Part shown: in pieces, positions 27,301 through 36,820 of the stretch | Numbering within the stretch: position 1 is the first letter of the stretch | Layout of the letters: each line of letters starts with the position of its first letter | Assembly (NCBI RefSeq): GCF_000192475.1 | Contig: NZ_AEYW01000022.1 | Location: forward strand, 62,001-126,000 | Origin: Ruegeria conchae | Lineage (GTDB): Bacteria > Pseudomonadota > Alphaproteobacteria > Rhodobacterales > Rhodobacteraceae | DNA length: 64,000 nucleotides | Direction: 5' to 3' | Position numbers and translations under genes: made by a program | The notes under the pieces: generated by a model | Database searches by the model: none | The model's input: only the letters and a program-made list of their open reading frames with translations | What the model was told of the DNA's origin: nothing

Positions 27301-28365
27301 CTAGCTCCGGTCGGAAATCAGCTTCCCAACCAGTTGCGCCGTATAATCCACGATCGGCACGATCCGTCCGTAATTCAGACGTGTGGGCCCGATGACCCCA
27401 ACCGCACCGATTATCTTACGATCAGCGTTCATATATGGAGACACCACCAAAGAGGAACCCGAAAGTGAGAAAAGTTTGTTCTCAGAGCCAATAAAAATGC
27501 GCACACCCTCACCTTCCTCGGTCAATTCAAGGAATTCAGCGATGTCACGTTTGCGCTCAAGGTCATCAAACAGGGTGCGGATTCGATCCAACTCCTCGGC
27601 CTGACCCGGCTCATTCAGTAGATTCGCGCGTCCGCGCACGATCAATCGAGCCGAGTCGCTGCCATCCCCGTCCCACGCAGCAATGCCGCTTTCGACCATC
27701 TCACGCGCCAAAATATCGATTTCCTGCTTCCGCGCATCTATCTGCGACAGCATCTGGCGACGCACTTCGCTAAGCGTACGCCCTTCGATCAGCGCATTGA
27801 GGAAGTTCGCAGCCTCACGCATCGAACTTGGTGTTTGCCCGGGCGGAGGTGTGAACAGCCGGTTTTCGACCTGCCCGTCCGAGAAGACCAGAACCACCAA
27901 GGCGCGATCATGACCAAGTGAGACGAACTCAATATGTTTGATTTCGGCCTCATGTTTGGGTGTCAGAACCAGCGAGGCGCCTTGTGTCACGTGTGACAAT
28001 GCCGAACCCACACGATCCAACATTCCACCAACATCGCCTGCGTTAGAGCCTAGTGTTTCGTCCAGCTTCTGCCGATCATCCGCGCCCAGATCGCCCATTT
28101 CAAGCAATCCGTCGACGAACATCCGCAATCCCTGCTGCGTCGGAATCCGACCAGCACTGACATGCGGGCTGTCCAGCAGGCCCAGGAATTCCAGATCCTG
28201 CATCACGTTACGCACGGTCGCCGCGCTGACTTTTTCCGAAAGCGTGCGTGTCAGAGTGCGGCTGCCGACCGGCTCACCGCTGTCCAGATAGCTTTCGACG
28301 ATCAGCCGGAACACCTCACGTGACCGGTCGTTCATCTCGCTCAGAATTTTGCTCGCTTCGCTCAT
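27301..28365 (-). CDS. hrcA: Heat-inducible transcription repressor HrcA
   Basis: 354 residues from ATG 28365, with AGAGGA 6 bases upstream; TTG 28371 is less likely. The N-terminal winged helix is seen in SREVFRLIVESYLDSGEPVGSRTL and VSAATVRNVMQDLEFLGLL. The GAF-like middle and the ending VIGPTRLNYGRIVPIVDYTAQLVGKLI are typical. HrcA represses groE/dnaK-type operons by binding CIRCE elements. I saw no CIRCE inverted repeat in the 112 bases between hrcA and rph, so autoregulation is not supported here. Confidence 0.95.
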   Translation of the reverse strand: MSEASKILSEMNDRSREVFRLIVESYLDSGEPVGSRTLTRTLSEKVSAATVRNVMQDLEFLGLLDSPHVSAGRIPTQQGLRMFVDGLLEMGDLGADDRQKLDETLGSNAGDVGGMLDRVGSALSHVTQGASLVLTPKHEAEIKHIEFVSLGHDRALVVLVFSDGQVENRLFTPPPGQTPSSMREAANFLNALIEGRTLSEVRRQMLSQIDARKQEIDILAREMVESGIAAWDGDGSDSARLIVRGRANLLNEPGQAEELDRIRTLFDDLERKRDIAEFLELTEEGEGVRIFIGSENKLFSLSGSSLVVSPYMNADRKIIGAVGVIGPTRLNYGRIVPIVDYTAQLVGKLISDRS

Positions 28366-28477
28366 CGGCAATCCTCTGCTGGATCGTCATTAAATAGCAG
28401 GCACAAGAAAGGTCAATCGGGGTTGCATCGTAACGCTGCAGAGCGGTATCCCCAACCCAGCAAACAAAGGATTTTCC

Positions 28478-29191
28478 ATGCGACCCTCAGGACGTGATCT
28501 AAACGAAATGCGCGCCGTTTCAATTGAAACCGGCTTTACCAAACATGCCGAAGGTTCCTGCCTGATTAAGATGGGTGACACCCATGTACTGTGCACCGCC
28601 ACGATCGAGGACCGCGTTCCACCATTTATGAAAGGCTCGGGCCTGGGCTGGGTCACCGCCGAATACGGCATGCTGCCCCGCGCGACGAATACGCGGATGC
28701 GGCGTGAAGCGGCAAGCGGCAAACAAGGTGGCCGCACCGTAGAAATTCAACGCCTGATCGGCCGTGCGCTGCGCGCCGGCGTCGACCGGGTTGCACTGGG
28801 TGAACGTCAGATCACTGTCGACTGCGATGTAATTCAGGCCGATGGCGGCACACGTTGTGCATCGATCACTGGCGGTTGGGTGGCGTTGCGTCTGGCCGTG
28901 AACAAGCTGATGAAAACAGGCGATGTAATTTCGGACCCTTTGGTTGATCCCGTCGCCGCCGTATCCTGCGGGATTTATGCCGGTCAGCCGGTTTTGGACC
29001 TCGACTACCCCGAGGACAGTGAGGCCGGCGTCGATGGCAACTTCATCATGACCGGCTCTAGCAAACTGATCGAAGTGCAAATGAGTGCCGAGGGATCCGT
29101 CTTTAGCCGCGCACAGATGGACCAATTGATGGATCTGGCGGAAAAAGGCGTGGCTGAACTGGCTGCCTCACAGAAAGCTGCCACCGCATGA
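28478..29191 (+). CDS. rph: Ribonuclease PH
   Basis: 237 residues, full length. Family motifs: MRPSGR start, [62 protein letters not shown] and DLDYPEDS. It trims 3' ends of tRNA precursors using phosphate. AAAGGA lies 6 bases before the ATG. The stop overlaps the rdgB start by four bases (ATGA). It is divergent from hrcA with a shared 112-base gap. Confidence 0.96.
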   Translation: MRPSGRDLNEMRAVSIETGFTKHAEGSCLIKMGDTHVLCTATIEDRVPPFMKGSGLGWVTAEYGMLPRATNTRMRREAASGKQGGRTVEIQRLIGRALRAGVDRVALGERQITVDCDVIQADGGTRCASITGGWVALRLAVNKLMKTGDVISDPLVDPVAAVSCGIYAGQPVLDLDYPEDSEAGVDGNFIMTGSSKLIEVQMSAEGSVFSRAQMDQLMDLAEKGVAELAASQKAATA

Positions 29192-29802
29192 CTCGTAAGT
29201 TCAACGGGGACAAGCTGCTGGTCGCCACGCACAACAAAGGCAAGCTTGAGGAGATGGCACATCTCCTCGAACCCTTTGGTGTTGCCGTCGTGGGCGCCGG
29301 CGAAATGGACCTACCTGAACCAGAAGAGATAGAGGATACCTTCGTAGGCAACGCCCGGATTAAGGCCCACGCCGCCGCGCAAGCCACCGGCCTGCCCGCC
29401 CTGTCGGACGATTCCGGAATCACCATCGACGCGCTGGATGGCGCGCCAGGCGTCTACACCGCCGATTGGGCAGAAACCGGCAATGGCCGTGATTTTCTGA
29501 TGGCGATGACCCGCGCACATAACGAGCTGGAAGCGAAGAGCGCTGCCCACCCTCGCACAGCGCAATTCCGCTGTACTCTGGTTCTGGCCTGGCCCGACGG
29601 GCATGACGAGGTGTTCGAGGGCGTGGCCCCTGGACATTTGACCTGGCCAATTCGTGGCAAGGATGGCTTTGGCTATGACCCAATGTTTGTCCCCGAAGGG
29701 CACGACATTACCTTTGCCGAGATGGACCGTTGGGAAAAGAACAAGATCAGCCATCGCGGCCGCGCGGTGGAGATGTTCGTGAAAGGCTGCTTTGGCGGAT
29801 GA
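29188..29802 (+). CDS. rdgB: XTP/dITP diphosphatase (RdgB/HAM1)
   Basis: 204 residues. Motifs of the HAM1 family: [39 protein letters not shown] and [12 protein letters not shown], ending with the [10 protein letters not shown] stretch. It hydrolyses XTP, dITP and ITP to keep them out of nucleic acids. It is translationally coupled to rph upstream, and its end overlaps the hemW start by 11 bases, so the three genes are one operon. Confidence 0.95.
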   Translation: MTRKFNGDKLLVATHNKGKLEEMAHLLEPFGVAVVGAGEMDLPEPEEIEDTFVGNARIKAHAAAQATGLPALSDDSGITIDALDGAPGVYTADWAETGNGRDFLMAMTRAHNELEAKSAAHPRTAQFRCTLVLAWPDGHDEVFEGVAPGHLTWPIRGKDGFGYDPMFVPEGHDITFAEMDRWEKNKISHRGRAVEMFVKGCFGG

Positions 29803-30946
29803 TTGGCGTAACGGGGGCTTTGGCCTGTATGTGCATTGGCCCTTTTGCGAGGCCAAGTGTCCTTATTGTGACTTCAACAGCCACGTTTCAAGAAATATTG
29901 TTCAAAAACAATGGCTTAATAGCTATCTGAATGAGCTTAAACGCGCAGCCAGTGAAACGCAAGGTCGGGTGCTTAACACCATCTTTTTTGGCGGTGGCAC
30001 GCCTTCGCTGATGGCACAGGACACCGTCTCCGCCATCATCGACGAGGCCCGCGCCCTTTGGCGCCCTGCCAACGATATGGAGATCACGCTTGAAGCCAAC
30101 CCCGGCTCAGTCGAAGCTGGTCGCTTTGCAGCCTATCGCGATGCTGGTGTGAACCGTATTTCAATGGGTGTGCAGGCCCTCAACGACGATGACCTGCGCC
30201 GTCTGGGTCGCATTCACACCGTGGCTGAAGCCCGCGCCGCTTTTGATATTGCCCGTAGCTGCTTTGACCGTGTCAGTTTTGATCTGATCTATGCCCGACA
30301 ACATCAAACTCTGGACGCGTGGCGCGCTGAGTTGGCCGAGGCCCTGTCGATGGCGATCGATCACCTGTCGCTTTATCAACTCACCATCGAAGAGGGAACG
30401 GCGTTCGGAGATCGCTATGCAGTTGGTAAGCTGCGCGGTCTGCCCGAGGATGACAGCGCGGCGGATATGTATCTGGCCACGCAAGAGATATGCGAAGCCC
30501 ATGGTTTACCCGCCTATGAGGTCTCAAACCATGCCCGACCCGGAGCGGAGTCTCAGCACAACCTGATCTATTGGCGCTATGGTGATTACGTGGGTATCGG
30601 GCCTGGTGCACACGGGCGGATCACCCTTGATGGCCACAAATTCGCGACCGAGACCATTCTTTCACCAACCAAATGGCTAGCCGCCGTTGAAAATGGAAGT
30701 GGGGAAAGCAACCGGTTCAAACTAACACAACGTGAACAAGCGTCTGAATACCTTATGATGTGTCTAAGGATCTCAGAAGGCCTAAATATTGGTAGATACA
30801 AGCAACTCTCGGGCGAAGACCTACCGCAGGAAAAGCTTTATGCACTGGCCGATATGGGCATGTTGATCCTGGAAGACGACCAGCTACGCGCCACATCTCA
30901 AGGCCGCGCCGTTCTCAATGCCATTATCCGAGAGCTATTGGAGTAA
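29792..30946 (+). CDS. hemW: Radical SAM protein HemW (heme chaperone-like, formerly HemN-like)
   Basis: 384 residues. The radical SAM cluster motif is CEAKCPYCDF (CxxxCxxC) in YVHWPFCEAKCPYCDFNSH. Then come FFGGGTPSLM, EANPGS, RISMGVQ and DLIYARQHQT, all typical of HemW. Unlike coproporphyrinogen dehydrogenase HemN it lacks the HemN N-terminal extension, and HemW proteins are heme-binding chaperones. The start is TTG 29792, with GAAAGG 5 bases upstream, inside the rdgB end. No in-frame ATG is available. Confidence 0.9.
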   Translation: MADDWRNGGFGLYVHWPFCEAKCPYCDFNSHVSRNIVQKQWLNSYLNELKRAASETQGRVLNTIFFGGGTPSLMAQDTVSAIIDEARALWRPANDMEITLEANPGSVEAGRFAAYRDAGVNRISMGVQALNDDDLRRLGRIHTVAEARAAFDIARSCFDRVSFDLIYARQHQTLDAWRAELAEALSMAIDHLSLYQLTIEEGTAFGDRYAVGKLRGLPEDDSAADMYLATQEICEAHGLPAYEVSNHARPGAESQHNLIYWRYGDYVGIGPGAHGRITLDGHKFATETILSPTKWLAAVENGSGESNRFKLTQREQASEYLMMCLRISEGLNIGRYKQLSGEDLPQEKLYALADMGMLILEDDQLRATSQGRAVLNAIIRELLE

Positions 30947-30949
30947 CAA

Positions 30950-31303
30950 ATGCAATATCTCTGGGCTGGATTGGGGTTGGCCTGCGTCGCGCTCGCCATG
31001 GTTGGAGTGGTCTTACCCTTGCTTCCAACAGTGCCGTTTCTTCTGCTCGCGGCATTTTTCTTTGCGCGCTCTTCATCAAGGCTGCATAATTGGCTGCTAA
31101 CCCATCAGACCTTTGGTCCGCTAATTATCGACTGGCAGAACTCGGGCGCAATTAGGCCTGGCGCAAAAAAGGCGGCCACCCTTTCAGTTGCCGCCGTATT
31201 TGGCCTGTCGGTGTTGCTGTCCATGCCTTCACACGTCCTGATCATTCAGGCCGTTGTGCTAAGCGGCGTCATGCTTTTTATCTGGACCCGCCCTAGCGGC
31301 TAA
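30950..31303 (+). CDS. DUF454 (YbaN-like) inner membrane protein
   Basis: 117 residues with two N-terminal hydrophobic segments (~5-38) containing GVVLPLLPTVPFLLLAAFFFARSS, and two more between ~75 and 112. The motif LPTVPFLLLAAFFFARSS and the HNWLL...GPLI-DW stretch match the DUF454 family, whose function is unknown. GGAG lies 6 bases before the ATG and only 3 bases separate it from hemW. Its last 11 bases overlap the end of the converging parB gene. Confidence 0.85.
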   Translation: MQYLWAGLGLACVALAMVGVVLPLLPTVPFLLLAAFFFARSSSRLHNWLLTHQTFGPLIIDWQNSGAIRPGAKKAATLSVAAVFGLSVLLSMPSHVLIIQAVVLSGVMLFIWTRPSG

Positions 31304-32186
31304 GCTTGGCGCAAAGATCATCCAGCTGATCAAGGTTTTCATAGGACAACACCACCTGTCCCGTTTCAGATCCGGGTTTGTGGTTGATGGTGACCTTCAT
31401 TGCCAGAATAGCTGACAAATCCTTTTCGAGGGCGCGCGTATCTGCATCTTTCCCAGCATTCAGATTTCTGGGTTTCAGCGCTGACTTATCCGCACCACCC
31501 TGTTGTTTCTTGACCAACGCTTCAGTAGCCCGCACGGAAAGACCGTTACGCACAACTTGTTTCGCCAATTCCGAAGGATCTTCTGCTGTAATCAAAGCCC
31601 TTGCATGACCGGCAGACAATTTCCCCTCAATCACAAGTGTTTGCACATCCATCGGCAAAGACAGCAGACGCAACAGGTTGGCAATATGGCTTCGGCTTTT
31701 ACCCAAAGCTTCGGCAAGTTTTTCCTGCGTGTGTCCAAAGCGATCCATCAACTGCTTGAATCCTGCCGCTTCCTCCACGGCATTCAGATCAGCACGCTGA
31801 ATATTCTCGATAATCGCGATTTCGAGCACCTCGGTATCATCAAACTCGCGAATAATTACTGGAATATCATGGAGTTGTGCCATCTGAGCGGCGCGCCACC
31901 GGCGCTCACCGGCGACAATCTCATATTGGCCACCTGCTATACTGCGCACAATCAAAGGTTGAATAATGCCTTTTTCTTTGACTGATGCGGCAAGTTCATC
32001 CAGCTGCTCTTGCGCAAATCGACGTCTCGGCTGATCTGGGTTTGCCTGCAACTTCTCAATCGGCACTGTAAGGTCGGGGCGGCGAGATTCCGACGAGATA
32101 CGACCATCAGCTTCTGGTGCCACATCAGCCATTAATGCCGACAATCCGCGACCTAGTCCTCGGGGTTTCCCTTTCCTGGCATTCAT
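31293..32186 (-). CDS. parB: Chromosome partitioning protein ParB
   Basis: 297 residues. A GLGRGLSALM N-terminus (ParA-contact region) is followed by the ParB/Srx CTPase domain with GERRWRAA and ENIQRADLNAVEEA, a helix-turn-helix (TQEKLAEALGKSRSHIANLLRLLSLP) that reads parS, and a C-terminal dimer domain. It loads at parS as a CTP-dependent clamp and works with ParA to segregate the origin. It lies 20 bases downstream of parA, and two perfect parS sites lie upstream at 33573 and 35484. Confidence 0.96.
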   Translation of the reverse strand: MNARKGKPRGLGRGLSALMADVAPEADGRISSESRRPDLTVPIEKLQANPDQPRRRFAQEQLDELAASVKEKGIIQPLIVRSIAGGQYEIVAGERRWRAAQMAQLHDIPVIIREFDDTEVLEIAIIENIQRADLNAVEEAAGFKQLMDRFGHTQEKLAEALGKSRSHIANLLRLLSLPMDVQTLVIEGKLSAGHARALITAEDPSELAKQVVRNGLSVRATEALVKKQQGGADKSALKPRNLNAGKDADTRALEKDLSAILAMKVTINHKPGSETGQVVLSYENLDQLDDLCAKLSR

Positions 32187-32206
32187 GTTGCCCTCCTGAC
32201 GGCCAC

Positions 32207-33010
32207 TTAGATGGCTACTTTGTTGTTCTTATGCATGACTTCTCGCGCCAAATGCCGATATGCCATCGCGCCGAGTGAGCCCGAATCATATTGCAGTACA
32301 GGAAGCGCATATGATGGCGCCTCGCTGACCCGCACATTTCTGGGTATCTTGGTCTTAAATACCATCTGACCAAGATTGTCACGTGCGTCCTTTTCGACCT
32401 GACGGGACAAGTTGTTGCGGTTGTCAAACATAGTCAACACAACACCTTCGATCCTGAGGTCAGGATTCGCGGTCTGACGTACTTCGCGGATAGTCAGCAT
32501 CAACTGCGACAAGCCTTCGAGCGCAAAGAACTCGCTTTGCAAGGGCACAAGGACAGAATGAGCTGCTACCATGGCGTTTACAGTGAGCAAATTCAAAGAT
32601 GGCGGACAATCGATCAGAACAAAATCCAAATCAAACGAGTCAATCGCTCTCTGGCGCAGCGCATCATGCAATAGATAGCTGCGTTTTTCATTCGAGATCA
32701 GTTCAATATCTGCTGAACTTAGGTCAACGGTGGCCGGAATTACAAAAAGATCTTTAATTTCTGTTTCCTGTACCACTGCTTCCAATGATGCGTCGTCCAA
32801 TATTAGGTCATAGGTTGTCCAATCGCGATCTTCGACCCCCAATCCCGTTGAGGCATTGCCCTGGGGGTCCAGATCTACGACTAAAACCTTGCAACCTGCC
32901 TCGGCCAACCCGGCTGCCAGATTGATTGCAGTCGTGGTTTTCCCCACCCCGCCTTTTTGATTCGCAACCGCGATTATCCGAGGTCCGGCAGGACGAGACA
33001 GATCAACCAC
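32207..33010 (-). CDS. parA: Chromosome partitioning ATPase ParA
   Basis: 267 residues from GTG 33010, chosen because AGGAG lies 6 bases upstream; TTG 33016 directly abuts that site. The deviant Walker A is NQKGGVGKTTTAIN, followed by VVDLDPQGNAST (Walker A') and LIDCPPSLNLLTVNA (Walker B). It binds DNA non-specifically when ATP-bound and moves ParB-parS complexes. The start overlaps the rsmG stop by 8 bases, so it is coupled to the mnmG-rsmG genes upstream. Confidence 0.96.
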   Translation of the reverse strand: MVDLSRPAGPRIIAVANQKGGVGKTTTAINLAAGLAEAGCKVLVVDLDPQGNASTGLGVEDRDWTTYDLILDDASLEAVVQETEIKDLFVIPATVDLSSADIELISNEKRSYLLHDALRQRAIDSFDLDFVLIDCPPSLNLLTVNAMVAAHSVLVPLQSEFFALEGLSQLMLTIREVRQTANPDLRIEGVVLTMFDNRNNLSRQVEKDARDNLGQMVFKTKIPRNVRVSEAPSYALPVLQYDSGSLGAMAYRHLAREVMHKNNKVAI

Positions 33011-33626
33011 GCGCAACTCCTTTGATTTTCAGGATAACAGACTGAGGTTCTGTAAGACTTTTAATAGGATCGGCGTCGAAATTCCATTCCTTGCGTGCGT
33101 CTAAAAGCTCTTTTTTCCAGGTTGCGCCTTTTGGCAACAGAGCTACGCCATTTTCATCTAAATGCCTGTCGCAAAAAGATAATAAGGTGGTCAAATCCGC
33201 TAATGCCCGAGCCGACAAGATATCCGCGCCCAAGGGATCAATTGCTTCGATTCTTCGTGCTAAGACCGTGCAATTCGCCCCGCATTCCCGGGCCACATTT
33301 CGAAGAAATGCGGATTTTCTCTGATCACTTTCGACCAGCGTAAATCGGGTTTCTGGTGCGGACTCTATTGCCATGATTGCACAGACCATTCCGGGAAACC
33401 CGCCGCCGCTGCCTAAATCAACCCAATGATCTACAGGCTTTGATGTTCTGAATACTTGAACTGAATCTTGAATATGACGAACCCAGATATCCTTTAAGCT
33501 GTTCCTTGATACTAGGTTGATTCTTGGATTCCAACGCTCAAGCAATGCAACATAGATCGCGAGACGTTCGAATGTTTCACGTGAAACATTCAGTTTCTCA
33601 GCGATGGCAACGTCTTGACCTTTCAT
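33003..33626 (-). CDS. rsmG: 16S rRNA (guanine527-N7)-methyltransferase RsmG
   Basis: 207 residues. [43 protein letters not shown] (SAM binding) and [14 protein letters not shown] are GidB signatures. It methylates G527 of 16S rRNA. The codons for NVSRETF near residue 14 form a perfect parS palindrome (33573-33588). Its ATG overlaps the mnmG end by four bases. The genes mnmE-mnmG-rsmG-parA-parB form the classical alphaproteobacterial origin-proximal run. Confidence 0.95.
   Translation of the reverse strand: MKGQDVAIAEKLNVSRETFERLAIYVALLERWNPRINLVSRNSLKDIWVRHIQDSVQVFRTSKPVDHWVDLGSGGGFPGMVCAIMAIESAPETRFTLVESDQRKSAFLRNVARECGANCTVLARRIEAIDPLGADILSARALADLTTLLSFCDRHLDENGVALLPKGATWKKELLDARKEWNFDADPIKSLTEPQSVILKIKGVARG
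33573..33588. promoter_or_regulatory. parS centromere site 1 (within rsmG)
   Basis: TGTTTCACGTGAAACA, an exact 16-bp palindrome identical to the canonical bacterial parS. It lies in the rsmG reading frame, where it encodes VSRET within NVSRETF. ParB, encoded 1.4 kb away, is expected to load here. Confidence 0.97.
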
Positions 33627-35500
33627 GCGTTGCGAGCTTTCACGTCGCGCCGGAGCTTAGCCAGGACTAAAGTTAATGCAGCCGGTGTCACACCTTCAAC
33701 GCGACCAGCTTGAGCAATATTAGCCGGTTTGGCTTGTGACAGCTTTTGCTTCATTTCCGACGACAATCCGTCCAGCCCAAAATAGTTGAAATCCCGAGGT
33801 ATTTCATGGGCCTCGTCTCGCTTCATTGCTTCAACATCACGTTGCTGGCGCGCTATGTAGTTTGCATACAAGGCATCGCGTTCAACCTGACGGCGGATTT
33901 CCCTCTCTGTCCCTTCCAATTCAGGTTCAAGCAGGACAATATTTTCAAAAGAAACGTCAGGAAAGGCGAGTACTGCCATCCCGTCGCGACGATTTCCATC
34001 CTGATTGACATTAATCCCTGCAGCCAGAATTTCTTTGGGAGTATACGTTCGCGCAGTTAGACTGGCCTTGGCAGCCGCTAGCTTTTCGAGCTTATTCGCG
34101 AATAGGCCCCGGCGCTGCGTCCCAACACAGCCCAGTTCCTCCCCTATCGGGGTCAGTCTTTGATCCGAATTATCAGCACGGAGGGATAGCCGAAACTCAG
34201 CCCGTGAAGTGAACATCCTATAGGGTTCGGCAACCCCACGGGTGGTAAGATCATCAATCATCACCCCGATGTAGCTGTCCGAACGGGTAAAATAGAAGGG
34301 CACTCGAGACTGCACCTCTAACGCAGCATTCAAACCGGCGACCAGGCCTTGTGCAGCAGCTTCCTCATATCCTGTAGTGCCGTTGATCTGACCCGCAAGA
34401 TATAGACCAGGCACATCAGGAACGGACAAAGATGCCGACAGGATACGCGGGTCAACATAATCGTATTCGATCGCATATCCTGGTTGCAGGATTTTTGCAT
34501 GTTCTAGTCCAACAATCGATTGAACGTAGGCAACCTGAACATCTTCCGGCAACGAGGTAGAAATACCATTTGGGTATACTGTATTATCCTGAACCCCTTC
34601 CGGTTCCAAGAATATCTGATGGGACTCCTTGTCCGCAAATCGAACGATCTTATCCTCAATGGACGGGCAATACCTTGGGCCGACACCATCGATATGACCG
34701 CCATACATGGCAGAACGCGATAGATTTTTTTCTATAATCTCATGCGTTTGTGCGTTCGTGTGAGTTATACCACATGCAATTTGCGGGGCGGTCACCGACC
34801 TAGACATGAATGAAAACAGAGTTGGCTCCGCGTCGCCATCCTGACGTTCCAGTATATCCCAATTTATGGTCCGACCATCCAATCGGGGCGGTGTACCGGT
34901 CTTCAGCCGCGCCATGGGCAATGCAAACTCATCTAGACGCTCTGCCAGCCGAATTGATGGGCGATCTCCCATACGTCCTCCGGGCTGAGACACGTCCCCG
35001 ATATGAATTACTCCGCGTAAGAATGTTCCAGACGTCAAAATGACCGCCTGCGCCGGAACCTCGGAATCGTCAGCCAGCTTAACCCCGACAACACGATGAC
35101 CGTCCATCAGAAAGTCGGTTACTTCGCCTGTGATAACCGATAAGTTGTCCTGTTTCTTAGTTTCCTCTGCCATCGCAGCCCGATAAAGGGTCCGGTCGGC
35201 TTGCGCCCTCGGACCCTGGACCGCCGGGCCTTTGCGCCGGTTCAACAAACGAAACTGAATACCGGCACGATCCGCGACGCGTCCCATTACTCCGTCAAGA
35301 GCGTCGATCTCTCGAACCAGATGTCCTTTACCTAGCCCTCCAATCGCAGGATTACACGACATGACGCCGATGTCCCGTTCAGACAGAGTCACCAAAGCAG
35401 TTTTAACGCCCATGCGCGCTGCCGCATGTGCGGCTTCGGTACCTGCGTGCCCGGCACCGATAACAACGACATCAAATTTTGAATGTTTCACGTGAAACAC
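33623..35500 (-). CDS. mnmG: tRNA uridine-5-carboxymethylaminomethyl modification enzyme MnmG (GidA)
   Basis: 625 residues. The FAD-binding [17 protein letters not shown] follows the N-terminus; [35 protein letters not shown] and the [13 protein letters not shown] motif are family hallmarks. With MnmE it modifies the wobble uridine of several tRNAs. The start is GTG 35500 giving MFHVKH, but GAGGA directly abuts it; GTG 35491 is better spaced (9 bases), so the true start could be there. The first codons are part of a parS palindrome. It follows mnmE by 3 bases. Confidence 0.95.
   Translation of the reverse strand: MFHVKHSKFDVVVIGAGHAGTEAAHAAARMGVKTALVTLSERDIGVMSCNPAIGGLGKGHLVREIDALDGVMGRVADRAGIQFRLLNRRKGPAVQGPRAQADRTLYRAAMAEETKKQDNLSVITGEVTDFLMDGHRVVGVKLADDSEVPAQAVILTSGTFLRGVIHIGDVSQPGGRMGDRPSIRLAERLDEFALPMARLKTGTPPRLDGRTINWDILERQDGDAEPTLFSFMSRSVTAPQIACGITHTNAQTHEIIEKNLSRSAMYGGHIDGVGPRYCPSIEDKIVRFADKESHQIFLEPEGVQDNTVYPNGISTSLPEDVQVAYVQSIVGLEHAKILQPGYAIEYDYVDPRILSASLSVPDVPGLYLAGQINGTTGYEEAAAQGLVAGLNAALEVQSRVPFYFTRSDSYIGVMIDDLTTRGVAEPYRMFTSRAEFRLSLRADNSDQRLTPIGEELGCVGTQRRGLFANKLEKLAAAKASLTARTYTPKEILAAGINVNQDGNRRDGMAVLAFPDVSFENIVLLEPELEGTEREIRRQVERDALYANYIARQQRDVEAMKRDEAHEIPRDFNYFGLDGLSSEMKQKLSQAKPANIAQAGRVEGVTPAALTLVLAKLRRDVKARNA
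35484..35499. promoter_or_regulatory. parS centromere site 2 (on the mnmG start)
   Basis: A second exact TGTTTCACGTGAAACA, 1.9 kb from the first. It overlaps two bases of the GTG start codon of mnmG and encodes FHVK in MFHVKH. It also contains the alternative GTG start at 35491. Confidence 0.97.
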
Positions 35501-35503
35501 TCC

Positions 35504-36790
35504 TCATTTACCTAAGCAGAAACTAGCAAAGATCTCATCCAGAAGGGTTTCGACATCTATTCGTCCAACCAGAGATTCAAGAGCGCGAATGGCTGTTCGC
35601 AGTTCCTCAGCTGCTATATCATACATATCTGGCCCCAATTCCAGAACTGTCTGTCCCGCAGCCAACGCTTCCGCTGCCTTTATCATCGCAACGCGATGGC
35701 GTTCACGGGTCGCAATACCATGACTAGTAGCCCGTTCACTTAAGATACACGATATATTGTCGATAAGGTGGTCAATTCCTTGCCCGGTTTTACCGGATAT
35801 CCCACGCCCATCAGCTGCTCGTAAGTCAGATTTTGGCAGTACATGAATATCATCTTCCTGCATCTGGATACCTAAATCGTCAGGTGTATCCGTTAGGAAT
35901 ACACGCAAGTCAGCAACATCTGCCCGTTTGCGAGCCAGCTCGATCCCTAGATTTTCGACATGATCGTCGGTTACTCGCAAACCGGCTGTATCAAGCAGAG
36001 TAACTGGCAATCCTGCAAGATCCATACGCACTTCGATCACATCCCGCGTCGTACCGGCATATTCAGATGTAATAGCCGCCTCGCGTCCAGCTAAGGCGTT
36101 CAACAAAGTCGACTTACCTGCATTAGGAAGACCAACAATGGCAACTTCAAAGCCAGAGCGAATCCGTTCAGCGATGCGAACACCTTTCGCCTCTCGGGTC
36201 AGTTCGCCCATGACACCTGAAATCAATGTGCGGACTTCGGGCGTTACATCTGTGGGCACCTCTTCATCGGCAAAATCGATCACAGCCTCAAGCAATGATG
36301 CCGCACGGATCAAATCGCGCCGCCACCCTTCAGCTAAAGTGCCCAAAGCACCTGCCAAAATCGTTTGCGCCTGTTTCCGTTGCGCTTCGGTTTCTGCGTC
36401 AATCAGATCGGCAAGGCCTTCGACCTGCGCCAAATCCATTTTACTGTTTTCCAAAGCGCGCCGGGTAAATTCACCCGGCTCTGCCAGGCGGAGATCATCC
36501 ATATCCGACAAAGATGCCAATACGGCGTTAACCGAAGCCATGCTGCCATGAATCTGAAGTTCGGCCACGTCCTCGCCCGTAAAGCTAGAGGGAGCCTTGA
36601 AGGTCAGGACCAAACCCTCATCCAACCGCATCCCATCGGCGGCGCTAAGCGTCCGAACCGTCATCCCGCGTGATCGCAGGCCTCCACCGGCCAAAATGTT
36701 GGCCGCAGAATGCGCCTGCGGGCCAGAGAGGCGGATGACCGCCACCCCCGCTTTGCCTTGCGCGCTGGCCAAGGCGAATATCGTATCCAT
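35504..36790 (-). CDS. mnmE: tRNA modification GTPase MnmE (TrmE)
   Basis: 428 residues. An N-terminal folate-binding domain ([22 protein letters not shown]) precedes a helical domain with an inserted G domain: [16 protein letters not shown], a TTRDV switch region, DTAGLR and then the PKSD segment, which stands where NKxD is expected. The C-terminal CLGK carries the catalytic Cys of the family CIGK motif. It is slightly short for the family, as is normal in Rhodobacterales. It partners with MnmG, encoded next downstream. Confidence 0.95.
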   Translation of the reverse strand: MDTIFALASAQGKAGVAVIRLSGPQAHSAANILAGGGLRSRGMTVRTLSAADGMRLDEGLVLTFKAPSSFTGEDVAELQIHGSMASVNAVLASLSDMDDLRLAEPGEFTRRALENSKMDLAQVEGLADLIDAETEAQRKQAQTILAGALGTLAEGWRRDLIRAASLLEAVIDFADEEVPTDVTPEVRTLISGVMGELTREAKGVRIAERIRSGFEVAIVGLPNAGKSTLLNALAGREAAITSEYAGTTRDVIEVRMDLAGLPVTLLDTAGLRVTDDHVENLGIELARKRADVADLRVFLTDTPDDLGIQMQEDDIHVLPKSDLRAADGRGISGKTGQGIDHLIDNISCILSERATSHGIATRERHRVAMIKAAEALAAGQTVLELGPDMYDIAAEELRTAIRALESLVGRIDVETLLDEIFASFCLGK

Positions 36791-36820
36791 TCGAAGGCCT
36801 CGCGTTGGTTAAGACCTGTG

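Noticed and set aside
28366..28477. CIRCE operator in front of hrcA
   Set aside because: The 9-bp inverted repeat TTAGCACTC/GAGTGCTAA is not present.
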